Shown: positions 1 to 7,870, counted from the stretch's first letter. The stretch: 33,554 nt of DNA from Lachnospiraceae bacterium (GCA_024687125.1 JAILFA010000097.1:1-33554); one strand, 5' to 3'. Notes: generated by a model not told the origin, from the letters alone. Translations and numbers: made by a program.

Positions 1-1943
1 AGATCATAAACGTAGCACATGGGAGCGGCATTCATGATAGCATCGATCTGTTCCTGGGTGTCATCATCGATCTCATCATCCGCATAGCTGTCCGCGCGCT
101 TGCTCCGTGTGACTTCTACATAATTCTGATCAAAATAGTCCTGATAGGATTCAGGCACTTCCCCATATACATCGGATATTCCGCAGAGAGTAGTGACACA
201 GGGGATTCCGGCTTCGATCAGCATATCCCTCATAAGATATGCCCTGCCCTCGTTATAGACACCGTGGCCCTTGAGGGATTTTCTGATCTCCTCCATCTTT
301 TCCACCTGCTTTTCATCCGCGTGCCTCGTGTCATACCTGCCGCTGTCTTCATCGTAGAGATAACCGGACCTGGCAAATTTTCCCACACGCTCCAACTTCC
401 GTACTTCATCCTCTTCGTCCTCAAGGGCATATTCAGCGAATTCTTTGATCTGCCTTTCCTTTCCGCTCATCAGCTCATAATCATCTGCATCCGTGCTCGA
501 GGAGTCAAGAAGCTTCCTGAGGTCCGCCAGGTTTGCGTTGACAAAAGCGGGACCATATTCAAAATATTCAATGCTTCCCAGAGAATCGATCTCCTTGTCG
601 TTGTCAAAACCGCAGAACATGGCATGCCCCAGAGCCGCACAGCCAAAGCCCGCGTGGGTGCAGTAAATGTCCTGTTCATACTTTCCGGTCGTTTTATCCA
701 GGGTCACCGGGAACATATCCGGCGCGCAGTGGAATATCTTCAGGTTCTTTGCGTCATAGATGCTCGTTTTGATCTCCCATATGCCGATCCCGTCAAAGCC
801 TCTGGGATAGTCGATCTCCGTAACAGTGGGCTCGATATACTTGATCCATCCGTTTACCGGATCAAAATACATATTGCCTCCGACGCAGGCGATCTTCTTG
901 TCCCTGGGGGTAGGCGCATAGCCCGTAAGTCCGTCCCGGACTTCACCGGACTTGATCTTCAGATACGGGATATCCCCTGCTTTCGCCATGGCAGCCTCTA
1001 CGTCCGCGCCGTCACGGGCAAGGATCATGTTATTTCCCCGGACCTTGACGAAAATGATGTCTCCGTCCGCCACGACTTTATACGGATAGAGGGGGTCTGT
1101 GTCGTTCGTATATTTTGTGATCGCCGAGTACAGATCATCCATGTAGTAATCGCCGTCATGTTTATCGCTGGTGCCGAGATTAAAGTCTATCCTGCAGCCT
1201 TCCTGGGACTGGATCCAGTATTCATCATAGCCCCATTTCTTGAGGTCATCGCCCGTCAGGAGTTTGCCCATATCCTCCACGGCACATACCCGGTACATGC
1301 AGTCAGAGTAGACAGGAATGATCTCGTCATAGTCATCATCACCGGTATAATTGCCGTCGGCGCCATCTGCTACTTCATAACCCTTGCTCTTCTTGAAATC
1401 ATTATATGCCACCTGGGCGTCCACGCCCTGACGGACGTAATAATAATCAGCGCCTTCACCCATGTTCACGGTAAGGACATCCCCGGAGACTTCCCAGGTA
1501 TAGAGCGGATTGCCGTAGACCGAAATGCCCCCGTCATCGTCCCAGGTGATATCAAAATCGGCGATCGTGCCGTCAGCACCGTTGCCCATTTTGCCGCTGT
1601 GATCCTCATTGAACAGGATATAACCGGTCATGCTCATTTGATCATGAGGGATCTCTGTCCTGTTTTCGCCGATCCCGACTCCCATGGTCCACAGATCATA
1701 GTACCCCGCAACAACGGCATCTTCCTCTTCGTCGTCTTCGTCCTCGTCGTCCTCATCCTCGTCTTCGTCGTCATCTTCATCCTCATCGTCCCAGTCATCC
1801 TCGACGGTGACCTTTTTGGACTTAGATTTCTTCTTTTTGGAAGACGATCCTTCATCGGAGTCGCCGCAGCCGGCCACGAGCATCAAGGCCAGAAGCAGTG
1901 CGAGCACGCGGATGATACGGCTGTTTTTCAGAAATCTCTGCAT
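1..1943 (-). CDS. Large secreted lipoprotein with acidic linker, C-terminus beyond window
   Basis: The frame is open from an ATG at 1943 to the left edge, giving at least 647 residues; I checked it codon by codon for stops. The first 26 residues form a lipoprotein signal (Arg/Lys start, Leu/Ala core, lipobox ending Gly-Cys, Cys26). A Lys/Ser patch and a roughly 28-residue run of almost pure Asp/Glu follow (about residues 45-75), and then a beta-rich region with a Gly-Tyr-Tyr start that resembles the lipocalin-like domains of clostridial lipoproteins. Near the window edge, around 200-290, a Gly-Ile-Pro-Cys segment resembles the core of transglutaminase-like folds, but the catalytic Cys position is not evident. 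It lies 38 nt after the neighbouring lipoprotein gene and is probably cotranscribed. The upstream GGGTGG is a weak ribosome site. Function is unknown; an extracellular, membrane-anchored role is inferred. Confidence 0.8.
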   Translation of the reverse strand, partial: MQRFLKNSRIIRVLALLLALMLVAGCGDSDEGSSSKKKKSKSKKVTVEDDWDDEDEDDDEDEDEDDEDEDDEEEDAVVAGYYDLWTMGVGIGENRTEIPHDQMSMTGYILFNEDHSGKMGNGADGTIADFDITWDDDGGISVYGNPLYTWEVSGDVLTVNMGEGADYYYVRQGVDAQVAYNDFKKSKGYEVADGADGNYTGDDDYDEIIPVYSDCMYRVCAVEDMGKLLTGDDLKKWGYDEYWIQSQEGCRIDFNLGTSDKHDGDYYMDDLYSAITKYTNDTDPLYPYKVVADGDIIFVKVRGNNMILARDGADVEAAMAKAGDIPYLKIKSGEVRDGLTGYAPTPRDKKIACVGGNMYFDPVNGWIKYIEPTVTEIDYPRGFDGIGIWEIKTSIYDAKNLKIFHCAPDMFPVTLDKTTGKYEQDIYCTHAGFGCAALGHAMFCGFDNDKEIDSLGSIEYFEYGPAFVNANLADLRKLLDSSSTDADDYELMSGKERQIKEFAEYALEDEEDEVRKLERVGKFARSGYLYDEDSGRYDTRHADEKQVEKMEEIRKSLKGHGVYNEGRAYLMRDMLIEAGIPCVTTLCGISDVYGEVPESYQDYFDQNYVEVTRSKRADSYADDEIDDDTQEQIDAIMNAAPMCYVYD

Positions 1944-1981
1944 GGTTTGACCACCCGCAATACTGTTGAAGCAGTTTTGTT

Positions 1982-2851
1982 TCAGAATCCGCGAAGCGAA
2001 AGCGCAGTCTCGGAATCGCTGCCCTCTCTGCGCAGATAGTAGAAGCCGATGCCGCTGGTATCGGCCATGAAGAGCTCATCGCCGTTACACGCGTAGGTAT
2101 AGAGGATCCCGTCATCCGTTCCTTTGAGCGCCTCGTACCAGATGGTGCCGTCCTCATAGGCGATATCCAGTTCCACGCCCATGACACTGACCTGCCCCGT
2201 GCCGTCGTCTTCAAAATCCACGGTGATGTCGAGCAGGGTATCCGCCCCGGCGTCGCCCGGTCTGATCAGATTGCCGGACGCCTCGTAGGCATACGCATAA
2301 TAGGTGCCGGGCGTATCACTGTCGTCCTTCTGATCGGCAGCGATCCAGTCGCCCTTGGACTTCCCGGATTTTCCGGATTTTCCGGAATCCTCGTCGTCCT
2401 CGTCATCATCATCCTCATCCTCGTCGTCATCTTCATCATCATCCGAGCTCTTTTTCTTCTTGCTGCCCTTGGACTTTTTCTGCTTATCGAGGACGGTATT
2501 GATGTTGCCGGTCTCGTTCTTTACTTTGATCTGCGATCCGGATTTCCCTTTCAGCGTCACGGTGTATTTCTCATCCGCCTTGAACGTGACCTTGTCGTCC
2601 TTGAGTTTCCACTTGATATCGGTGGATTCTCCCCACAGGGTAAAGACGCCTGTGCCGTCGTCATCCAGTACCAGCTGCGTATCATCCGCTTCGCCCCAGG
2701 TGCCGACAAAGCTCTCTTCGGAGATCTCCTCCTCATCGTCCTTGTCCTTGCTCTTTTTCCCGCCCTCATCGCCGCAGGCCGCAAGCGAAAGGAGCATCAG
2801 CGCCGCCATCAGCACGGCCAGCATCCTCGTCCAACTGATCTTTTTCCTCAT
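1982..2851 (-). CDS. Secreted lipoprotein with two beta domains and poly-acidic linker
   Basis: 289 residues from ATG 2851, chosen because a GGAG lies 8 nt upstream and the promoter -10 (2913-2918) excludes longer starts. Residues 1-26 are a lipoprotein signal ending Leu-Ala-Ala-Cys (Cys26). Next comes a Lys/Asp/Glu segment and a lipocalin-like beta domain (begins Gly-Thr-Trp, contains Asp-Asp-Asp-Gly-Thr-Gly). A Lys/Ser/Asp/Glu low-complexity linker follows, with three Ser-Gly-Lys repeats encoded by 9-bp DNA repeats near 2365-2390. A second beta domain (Gly-Thr-Tyr-Tyr) ends the protein. It shares signal type, acidic linker and domain style with the next gene, so the two look like a paralogous or cooperating pair. 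The Asp/Glu tract may bind cations or act as a spacer in the cell wall (inference). Molecular function is unknown. Confidence 0.82.
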   Translation of the reverse strand: MRKKISWTRMLAVLMAALMLLSLAACGDEGGKKSKDKDDEEEISEESFVGTWGEADDTQLVLDDDGTGVFTLWGESTDIKWKLKDDKVTFKADEKYTVTLKGKSGSQIKVKNETGNINTVLDKQKKSKGSKKKKSSDDDEDDDEDEDDDDEDDEDSGKSGKSGKSKGDWIAADQKDDSDTPGTYYAYAYEASGNLIRPGDAGADTLLDITVDFEDDGTGQVSVMGVELDIAYEDGTIWYEALKGTDDGILYTYACNGDELFMADTSGIGFYYLRREGSDSETALSLRGF

Positions 2852-2912
2852 AACGCATTCTCCATTCTGCTGCGGGCGCGCTTTTCCGCGCGTCCTCACA
2901 AAAACCTGAATC

Positions 2913-2918
2913 ATTATA
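2913..2918 (-). promoter_or_regulatory. Probable -10 element for the lipoprotein pair
   Basis: A perfect TATAAT on the minus strand lies about 62 nt before the lipoprotein ATG. No good -35 hexamer is visible 16-18 nt upstream, so the promoter is only partly supported. Transcription would start near 2906. Confidence 0.5.
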
Positions 2919-3032
2919 CACGCTTTTTACCGGCTGTACTACGTCCAAAAGGGCAGGTCGGGATGACCAAAAAACTGGGTCCGGGAGATTGATTCTATGT
3001 TTTTCCTATATGATTGGCAATACGATCGGCTG

Positions 3033-3315
3033 AAGCATATATCTGAAAGCTTTTTCAATATTTTATATGCCTTTATCCGTCTGTTTCCGAATGAGATTTG
3101 AACATCACTCCGATATATTGAATAAAACCTGCCAAATTATATGCCTTTTCCGCACAGATACTGCGCCTGCTCGTCTGAAATCTGTCACATTATAAGAAAA
3201 AAAGCATATATATTTCTTAAAAGCCTCAAACCTATAGGAGTCACATCCTCTGTTACTCCGCTACTCGCGATCAACAGGCATATATACTGAGAGATTTTGA
3301 CATTTTTATATGCCT
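3033..3315. repeat. Mirror-symmetric array of six AGGCATATA-type arms
   Basis: Six 9-bp arms, A(A/G)GCATATA or its complement, lie at 3033-3041, 3064-3072, 3138-3146, 3202-3210, 3276-3284 and 3307-3315. They are exactly mirrored about position 3174: every arm has a partner at the reflected coordinates in the opposite orientation. The outer pairs form two 40-bp inverted repeats (3033-3072 and 3276-3315) whose interiors are also alike. The inner arms lie 74 bp from the nearest same-orientation arm, close to seven helical turns. The surrounding DNA is AT-rich and noncoding. It looks like a binding array for a dimeric DNA-binding protein or a relic of a mobile element; nothing in the window identifies which. 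This fills most of the gene-free interval 2852-3439. Confidence 0.75.
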
Positions 3316-3321
3316 ATAGAT

Positions 3322-3347
3322 CAGGGCCCGGTATTTACCGGGCCCTG
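3322..3347. other. Perfect 11-bp GC-rich hairpin
   Basis: CAGGGCCCGGT pairs with ACCGGGCCCTG across a 4-nt ATTT loop. No T-run follows on either strand, so it is not a classical intrinsic terminator, although it lies downstream of the small minus-strand gene 3440-3607 and could stop or stabilise that transcript. It sits 6 bp beyond the last arm of the symmetric array. Confidence 0.7.
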
Positions 3348-3439
3348 ACTACCCAATGTCATTAAGTTAAGCCAATAAACAAAGAAAAACCACTTCGTAT
3401 TCTGTAACTGGAAATACAGGAGCAGTTTTTATTTTATCG

Positions 3440-3607
3440 TTATTTGGAGCTTTCATTTTCCATTTCGATAGTAGTGAGATGAAATTTTCTAATCAGCATT
3501 TTATCAAATGCATCATCGTTTTCTGTTCTAACAAATGGATTCTCGTATTCTTTATACGGAGCAGATGTTTCATCCATATAAAATCGTAGTTTTTCATTAG
3601 ATTTCAT
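3440..3607 (-). CDS. Small hypothetical protein, 55 aa
   Basis: ATG 3607 is preceded by an excellent AGGAG with 7-nt spacing; a longer frame reaching 3712 lacks such a site and crosses a structured region. The product is charged and soluble, with no membrane segment, signal or Cys. A basic N-terminus is followed by aromatic/acidic residues and an amphipathic stretch with Lys-Met-Leu-Ile-Arg-Lys. I do not recognise the family. Base composition is more AT-rich than the flanking genes and matches the island it sits in, which hints at a different origin. It could be a regulator acting on the nearby symmetric array, but nothing in its sequence shows a DNA-binding fold. Confidence 0.6.
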   Translation of the reverse strand: MKSNEKLRFYMDETSAPYKEYENPFVRTENDDAFDKMLIRKFHLTTIEMENESSK

Positions 3608-3687
3608 AGCGCAACTCCTATAGTTTTTTCTATGGATTGCTATGATCAGGTGTTTACTGATCGTATCCAAGCGCAGTGCCGGCCCGG

Positions 3688-3721
3688 CACAGTCCCCGGC
3701 AGCCGCCGGCATCAGACTGTG
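3688..3721 (-). terminator. Possible terminator hairpin after the GGDEF gene
   Basis: CACAGTC (3688-3694) pairs with GACTGTG (3715-3721), with an inner CCGGC/GCCGG stem. It begins 16 nt beyond the stop of the diguanylate cyclase gene. There is no T-run, so termination strength is uncertain. Confidence 0.35.
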
Positions 3722-3736
3722 TCCGGCAGGAATCTT

Positions 3737-5143
3737 CTACCGGTACTTCTCGTGCGATTCGTAATACTTTGCCTTATCCTCGTACATGCGCTCGTCCGCC
3801 TGGCGAAGGGCTGTGCGGATCTGGCGCGCGTCCGGTACGGCGCTGCCGCCCAGGGCAAAGGACAGCTGCTCGTAGGCGCTTTCTTTAGAGCGGATCTCTT
3901 CGATCTTTTCAGCGATCTCCTCCTCCGTCACCCCTTTGACGATGATGGAGAACTCATCTCCGCCCGCGCGGTAGATGTCCTCTTCGTTAAAGACCTCACG
4001 CAGGGCGCTTGCCGCGTCCTTGAGCAGCCGGTCGCCCGCGGCGTGGCCGTCCCTGTCGTTGACCTCCTTGAGGCCGTTGAGATCCGCGAAGATGACGCCG
4101 ACCGAATACGGCACGGGTTCCGGGCTTTGGGATACGCCGTCCACGAAGTTGTTCATCTCGTTGCGGTTCATCACGCCGGTGAGCATGTCGCGTGAGCTTA
4201 GGATCTTCAAGCGGTCCAGGAGCAGATAGTTGCCGAGCTCCGAGCCCAGGATAAAGGTCGCGAGCTCCAGGGTCTCCTTGATCTCGATCGCCTTTTCCGC
4301 GTTGAAATTGATCGCCCACATATAGGCCAGCAGGTGATCGCGGGATTTCAGCGGGAAAAGGATGATGTTCTTTGCGCCGGCGTCATGGAGAGACTGGTAC
4401 CACACCGGATTCCGCTCCCTGACCAGCTCCATATCCTGTTCGTTCTTGGCGATCAGGCAGTTGCTGCCGGCGATCGTGCTCTCCCAGGAGGAGGCGATGG
4501 TGTAGAACGACTTATCGACATAGTTCTCCATCGTGGTCAGTCGGGTATTCTCCGAGAGCGCCTCGCAGAGCACGGAGCAGTCCTTTTCAATATCGTTGAA
4601 CAGCAGGATACAGCAGTGCTCGGCATCGCAGAGATTTCGGATGTCGCTGATCACTTCCTTCATGGTGCTCCGGAAATCAGCGGTTCCGCGCAGCTTGATA
4701 CTCGTTTCCAGGACTGAGCTTGCGATGTTCGTGTTGATGTTCGACATCTGTTCCGAGCTCGCCTCGAAGCTGATCTCCATCATGTACAGGCAGTAGCTGA
4801 GATTTCCCTCGTCCGGAAACAGGGGCAGAAACGTCATCGTGAGCCAGACGTTCATCCGGTCGGGATGGGCATAGGAATGCAGGCACTTTTTCCGCACCGC
4901 CGCGCGGTAGCAGTAATCCTCGAAATTCAGGTCCCGTGTGAGATACATGGTGTACTCGCTGTTCGGAATGAACTTGTCCGTGAGCATCTCGGTCCCCGGC
5001 GCGGGATGTTCGATCGAATCGATGTATGCCTTATTCCCGGCGACGATGCGGTAGATGCACGGTTTTCCCTCCTCCTGTTTCTCGACGGAAACAACACAGG
5101 AAAGTGCCCCCATATGGTCAACAACGGCCTGAAAATCAGTCAT
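3737..5143 (-). CDS. PAS/GAF-GGDEF diguanylate cyclase
   Basis: 468 residues, soluble, predicted to make cyclic di-GMP from two GTP. The N-terminal ~130 residues look PAS-like. A coiled segment leads to a GAF-like region (about 150-310), followed by a C-terminal GGDEF domain starting near Asp-Met-Leu-Thr-Gly. The signature is intact at G394-G395-D396-E397-F398, so activity is likely. The usual product-inhibition RxxD site is not present in standard register (Asn-Glu-Glu-Asp instead), so feedback inhibition may be weak. The ATG at 5143 follows a GGGGG tract at about 5 nt. It lies 46 nt after the metallo-hydrolase gene and is probably cotranscribed with it from 6005-6032. The ligand of the PAS and GAF regions is unknown. 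Confidence 0.9.
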   Translation of the reverse strand: MTDFQAVVDHMGALSCVVSVEKQEEGKPCIYRIVAGNKAYIDSIEHPAPGTEMLTDKFIPNSEYTMYLTRDLNFEDYCYRAAVRKKCLHSYAHPDRMNVWLTMTFLPLFPDEGNLSYCLYMMEISFEASSEQMSNINTNIASSVLETSIKLRGTADFRSTMKEVISDIRNLCDAEHCCILLFNDIEKDCSVLCEALSENTRLTTMENYVDKSFYTIASSWESTIAGSNCLIAKNEQDMELVRERNPVWYQSLHDAGAKNIILFPLKSRDHLLAYMWAINFNAEKAIEIKETLELATFILGSELGNYLLLDRLKILSSRDMLTGVMNRNEMNNFVDGVSQSPEPVPYSVGVIFADLNGLKEVNDRDGHAAGDRLLKDAASALREVFNEEDIYRAGGDEFSIIVKGVTEEEIAEKIEEIRSKESAYEQLSFALGGSAVPDARQIRTALRQADERMYEDKAKYYESHEKYR

Positions 5144-5189
5144 ACTGTCCCCCTTTTCCTATATCCACAAAGACAGACGGACCGCCCGC

Positions 5190-5960
5190 CTATCGGTAGC
5201 AGATCACGTGATCGTCCTGCTGATAGTGCCTGTCCGGCCGTACGGAAAACGCGTGCTGCTTTGCGGTGCCGCCGAAATACTCATACGGCTTGTCATCCTG
5301 CGTCTTCCCCTCGCAGATCTCCCGGATCCCGTCGCGCACGCAGCCAAGGAGGGTGATATCGTCGTAATCCCTGGCATGCCCGTGTAGGATCACATCCGCT
5401 TCCTTTTCAAGAAACATCAGTCCGTCCAGTGTAGAAAGAAACTCCTCCAGCGGTGCGCACCCGTCCAGCTGCATCCACAGATGGTGGTTGACGGAATCCC
5501 CGGTAAAGAGGATCCTGTCCTCCGCGTCCAGGAGCAGGATGCCGCCGGGCGTGTGTCCGGGAATCTCATAGACCTTAAGGGTCCTGCCTCCGAGATCGAC
5601 CAGATCGCCGCCGCGGATCTCCCGATACGGTGGCATGCCCCCGCCGTGCTCCTGTACGGCCTGTGCAAAGTCCGGATACTGCATGAAGCTCTCCGCGAGC
5701 GCAACATCCGCCGGATGTATATATGCTTCCTGAAAATACATATTCCCCAGGATATGGTCCGGATGACCGTGGGTATTGATGACCATGACCGGCTTGCCGG
5801 TGATCCCGCGCACCACCTCAGACAGGTTGTGATACCCCATCATCGTGTCGATCACGCAGGCCTTGTCCTCGCCGATCAGCAGATAGCCCGTCGCTTCATG
5901 TGCTTCGTCCAGAAGATACAGATATGGGCGCAACTGCCTGATAAACAGTTCTTTTTCCAC
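5190..5960 (-). CDS. Metallo-beta-lactamase-fold hydrolase
   Basis: 256 residues from a GTG at 5960, preferred because GGGGGAG lies 5 nt upstream; another GTG at 5981 would add seven residues but has no ribosome site. The metal motif HxHxDH is intact (H64, H66, D68, H69). Later ligands are visible as Gly-His-Thr-Pro-Gly, Thr-Gly-Asp-Ser and a C-terminal His-Gly-His. This is the glyoxalase II-like general MBL family, which hydrolyses thioesters, lactones or similar substrates in the cytoplasm; the substrate cannot be told from sequence. No signal peptide is present. It heads a two-gene unit with the diguanylate cyclase. Confidence 0.85.
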   Translation of the reverse strand: MEKELFIRQLRPYLYLLDEAHEATGYLLIGEDKACVIDTMMGYHNLSEVVRGITGKPVMVINTHGHPDHILGNMYFQEAYIHPADVALAESFMQYPDFAQAVQEHGGGMPPYREIRGGDLVDLGGRTLKVYEIPGHTPGGILLLDAEDRILFTGDSVNHHLWMQLDGCAPLEEFLSTLDGLMFLEKEADVILHGHARDYDDITLLGCVRDGIREICEGKTQDDKPYEYFGGTAKQHAFSVRPDRHYQQDDHVICYR

Positions 5961-6004
5961 GCTTGCTCCCCCTCGCGTCACGCAAAAAACGCCTCTGTTT
6001 TCCT

Positions 6005-6032
6005 ATTATAGCAAAGATGAAAAACCTGTGAA
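6005..6032 (-). promoter_or_regulatory. Promoter for the MBL-GGDEF unit
   Basis: On the minus strand TTCACA (6032-6027) and TATAAT (6010-6005) are separated by 16 nt, with TGC just before the -10 (extended -10). It lies between the ANTAR gene and the hydrolase gene. No convincing terminator separates the upstream operon, so some read-through is possible. Confidence 0.75.
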
Positions 6033-6097
6033 AGAACCTCTTGAGAAATATACCGGCGATCCCGGCGAAGATGCCCTGCAGGCAAAAAGTGCGGCGG

Positions 6098-6676
6098 TTA
6101 CAGTTCTTCGATGATCTGCCTTGCCGCGATGCCGCGGGATACGCCGCCGTCCATGGCGAGTTTCCCGATATAGCGATGGGCCTCATCCTCGGTCATGTGC
6201 TTTTTTTCGACAAGAAGCAGCTTGGCACGGCTCACCGTGCGGATCTCCTCCATCTTTTCCTCGAGGGAGAGTGTTTTCTTTTCGAGCCGGAACAGACGGT
6301 TCTGCATGGCCACCATGAACCGGACCGCCTTATCAACGCGGCCCCTGGGGAACGGCTTGGAGATCGACAGGATCCCTGCGTCCGTCACCTCCTCGAGCAC
6401 ATCGTCATAGACGTCCTGCGGAACGACCAGCAGGATCGAGCAGTTGCTCTTCTCGGCGATGTCCATCGCGAGGTCCTCTCCCCGTTCATCGGGCAGAGGT
6501 GCGTCGATCACGATCAGATCAAAATCCCGATCCCAGACGATGCGCCTTGCGAGCGCGCCGCTCCTTCGGCACTCGATCGTGAGAAATCCCTTGAGCGAGC
6601 GCCTGACGATCGCTTCGAACTGTTCGGACGCGGAAACGATCAGTATGGAATGCTGTTTTCCCTCCTGTCTGGCCAT
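6098..6676 (-). CDS. ANTAR-domain transcription antiterminator (NitR-like)
   Basis: 192 residues. The first ~120 form a receiver-like domain. D58 sits at the usual phosphoacceptor position and a Ser-Lys-Pro-Phe motif is kept, but the acidic pair after the first beta strand is replaced by Ser15-Ala16, so phosphorylation is doubtful. A helical linker leads to a C-terminal ANTAR domain (about 128-192, with Ala-Lys-Leu-Leu-Leu and Ala-His-Arg-Tyr-Ile-Gly motifs). ANTAR proteins bind paired RNA hairpins with hexanucleotide loops and prevent leader terminators from forming. In solventogenic clostridia a similar protein, NitR, is encoded next to glnA and glutamate synthase genes. The gene is 8 nt after glnA and is the last of the large operon. 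The leaders at 21196-21277 and 21658-21700 are its likely targets. Confidence 0.9.
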   Translation of the reverse strand: MARQEGKQHSILIVSASEQFEAIVRRSLKGFLTIECRRSGALARRIVWDRDFDLIVIDAPLPDERGEDLAMDIAEKSNCSILLVVPQDVYDDVLEEVTDAGILSISKPFPRGRVDKAVRFMVAMQNRLFRLEKKTLSLEEKMEEIRTVSRAKLLLVEKKHMTEDEAHRYIGKLAMDGGVSRGIAARQIIEEL

Positions 6677-6684
6677 CCGTTTCC

Positions 6685-7860
6685 TCAGATGCGCGTGTAT
6701 TCCGCGAGCAGGCCCTCGGGGACGATCTCCCGGATAAAGGGGCTCTGCGATGCCAGTTTGGCCGCCTCTTTTCTGGATCCCGGCAGCGACTCCGCGTTCT
6801 TCTCCATCTCCTCCGGCAAGGCAAGCCGGTTCTCGATCCCGAAGAGTCCCGCATGGATCAGGAGCGCGTATACCAGATAGGGGTTGCTCTCGGCGTCAGG
6901 GGAACGCAGCTCCACGCGCGTCTTCCCGTTGTAGGTATCGATGTAGACAAGCTCCGATTCCTCGGCGCTCGACCAGTTCACCTTGTCAGGCGCCGTATTG
7001 TTGCCGAGCCGGCTGTAGGAGGCATCCTTGGGGTTCAGAAAGATCGTCATGTCGCGGATCTTGTCGATGATCCCGGCCGCCGCATATTTCACCACATCAT
7101 TGCCGTCCCTGTCCACAGCGTAGATATTGATGTGATAGCCGTTGCCGGGCTGTCCCGCCAGCGGCATCGGGGAGAAGTCAGCGACCAGTCCGTGGCGGTT
7201 CGCGACCGTGTTCACGACCATCTTGAAGGTCGTCATCTGATCCGCGGCTTTCAGCGGCTTGGCGTAGTGGAAATCGATCTCGTTCTGCCCGGGGCCCCGC
7301 TCATGATGGGAGCGCTCGGGGATCAAACCCATCCGTTCGATCGTAAGACTGATATCTCTGCGGACATTTTCGCACTTGTCCAGAGGAGCGATATCCATAT
7401 AGCCCGCCTGATCATAAGGAGTCCTTGTCGGATTGCCGTTATCATCGGTATTGAACAGGTAGAATTCCGACTCCGTCCCGAACCGAAATTCGATCCCCTC
7501 GGCATCGGCTTTTTCCAGAGCCCGCTCCAGGATCCCGCGGCTGTCCGCTTCGAACGGCTTGCCGTCCGGTGTGTAGACATTGCAGAACATGCGCAGGACT
7601 CTGCCGCTGTCCGGCCGCCAGGGCAGGATCGCCATGGTATCCGGATCGGGTCTCAGATAGAGTGTCGAATACGGGCAGTCACGGAAGCCCGCGATCTCAC
7701 GTGCGTTGATCGGTGCACCTTCGCGGAACGCCTTTCCAAGCTCGCCGGGCATCACGGAGATGTTCTTCTGCACACCGTAGGCATCACGAAACGCCAGACG
7801 GATGAACTTGACGTCCTCCTCCTCGATAAACTTCATCACCTCATCCAATGTGTACTCCAT
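6685..7860 (-). CDS. glnA: Glutamine synthetase, type I-like, short form
   Basis: 391 residues. ATG 7860 has a near-perfect AAGGAGG 5 nt upstream; that site begins in the last bases of the carB stop. Predicted to make glutamine from glutamate, ammonia and ATP. Visible landmarks are the beta-grasp N-terminus, Gly-Thr-Glu-Ser-Glu-Phe (metal ligands), Gly-Pro-Gly-Gln-Asn-Glu-Ile-Asp, Gly-Asn-Gly-Tyr-His-Ile-Asn, and the C-terminal Arg-Val-Glu-Leu-Arg-Ser-Pro-Asp with Asn-Pro-Tyr-Leu. It is about 50 residues shorter than typical 440-residue GlnA proteins, and the segment around Tyr-Ser-Arg-Leu is diverged. No adenylylation-site motif is evident. It sits directly upstream of the ANTAR gene, as in clostridial glnA-nitR pairs. 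A related gamma-glutamyl ligase activity cannot be fully excluded. Confidence 0.85.
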   Translation of the reverse strand: MEYTLDEVMKFIEEEDVKFIRLAFRDAYGVQKNISVMPGELGKAFREGAPINAREIAGFRDCPYSTLYLRPDPDTMAILPWRPDSGRVLRMFCNVYTPDGKPFEADSRGILERALEKADAEGIEFRFGTESEFYLFNTDDNGNPTRTPYDQAGYMDIAPLDKCENVRRDISLTIERMGLIPERSHHERGPGQNEIDFHYAKPLKAADQMTTFKMVVNTVANRHGLVADFSPMPLAGQPGNGYHINIYAVDRDGNDVVKYAAAGIIDKIRDMTIFLNPKDASYSRLGNNTAPDKVNWSSAEESELVYIDTYNGKTRVELRSPDAESNPYLVYALLIHAGLFGIENRLALPEEMEKNAESLPGSRKEAAKLASQSPFIREIVPEGLLAEYTRI

Positions 7861-7870
7861 GGCTTCCTCC

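Noticed and set aside
264-2039. 591-codon plus-strand frame
   Set aside because: It mirrors the codon phase of the minus-strand lipoprotein, which has a signal peptide and ribosome site; the plus frame has Ile/Val-rich shadow composition and no start signals.
2355-2909. Plus-strand frame with long poly-Ser
   Set aside because: The Ser run is the antisense of the Asp/Glu tract of the real lipoprotein.
2852-2914. Longer start of the second lipoprotein
   Set aside because: It would begin inside the TATAAT promoter element and displace the signal peptide from the N-terminus.
3033-3315. CRISPR array
   Set aside because: Arms are 9 bp, in both orientations and mirrored; there are no regular direct repeats of 23-37 bp with spacers and no cas genes.
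3322-3347. Ordinary intrinsic terminator
   Set aside because: No T-run follows on either strand.
6033-6097. Terminator after the ANTAR gene
   Set aside because: Only short weak stems without a following T-run; the large operon may read into the next genes.
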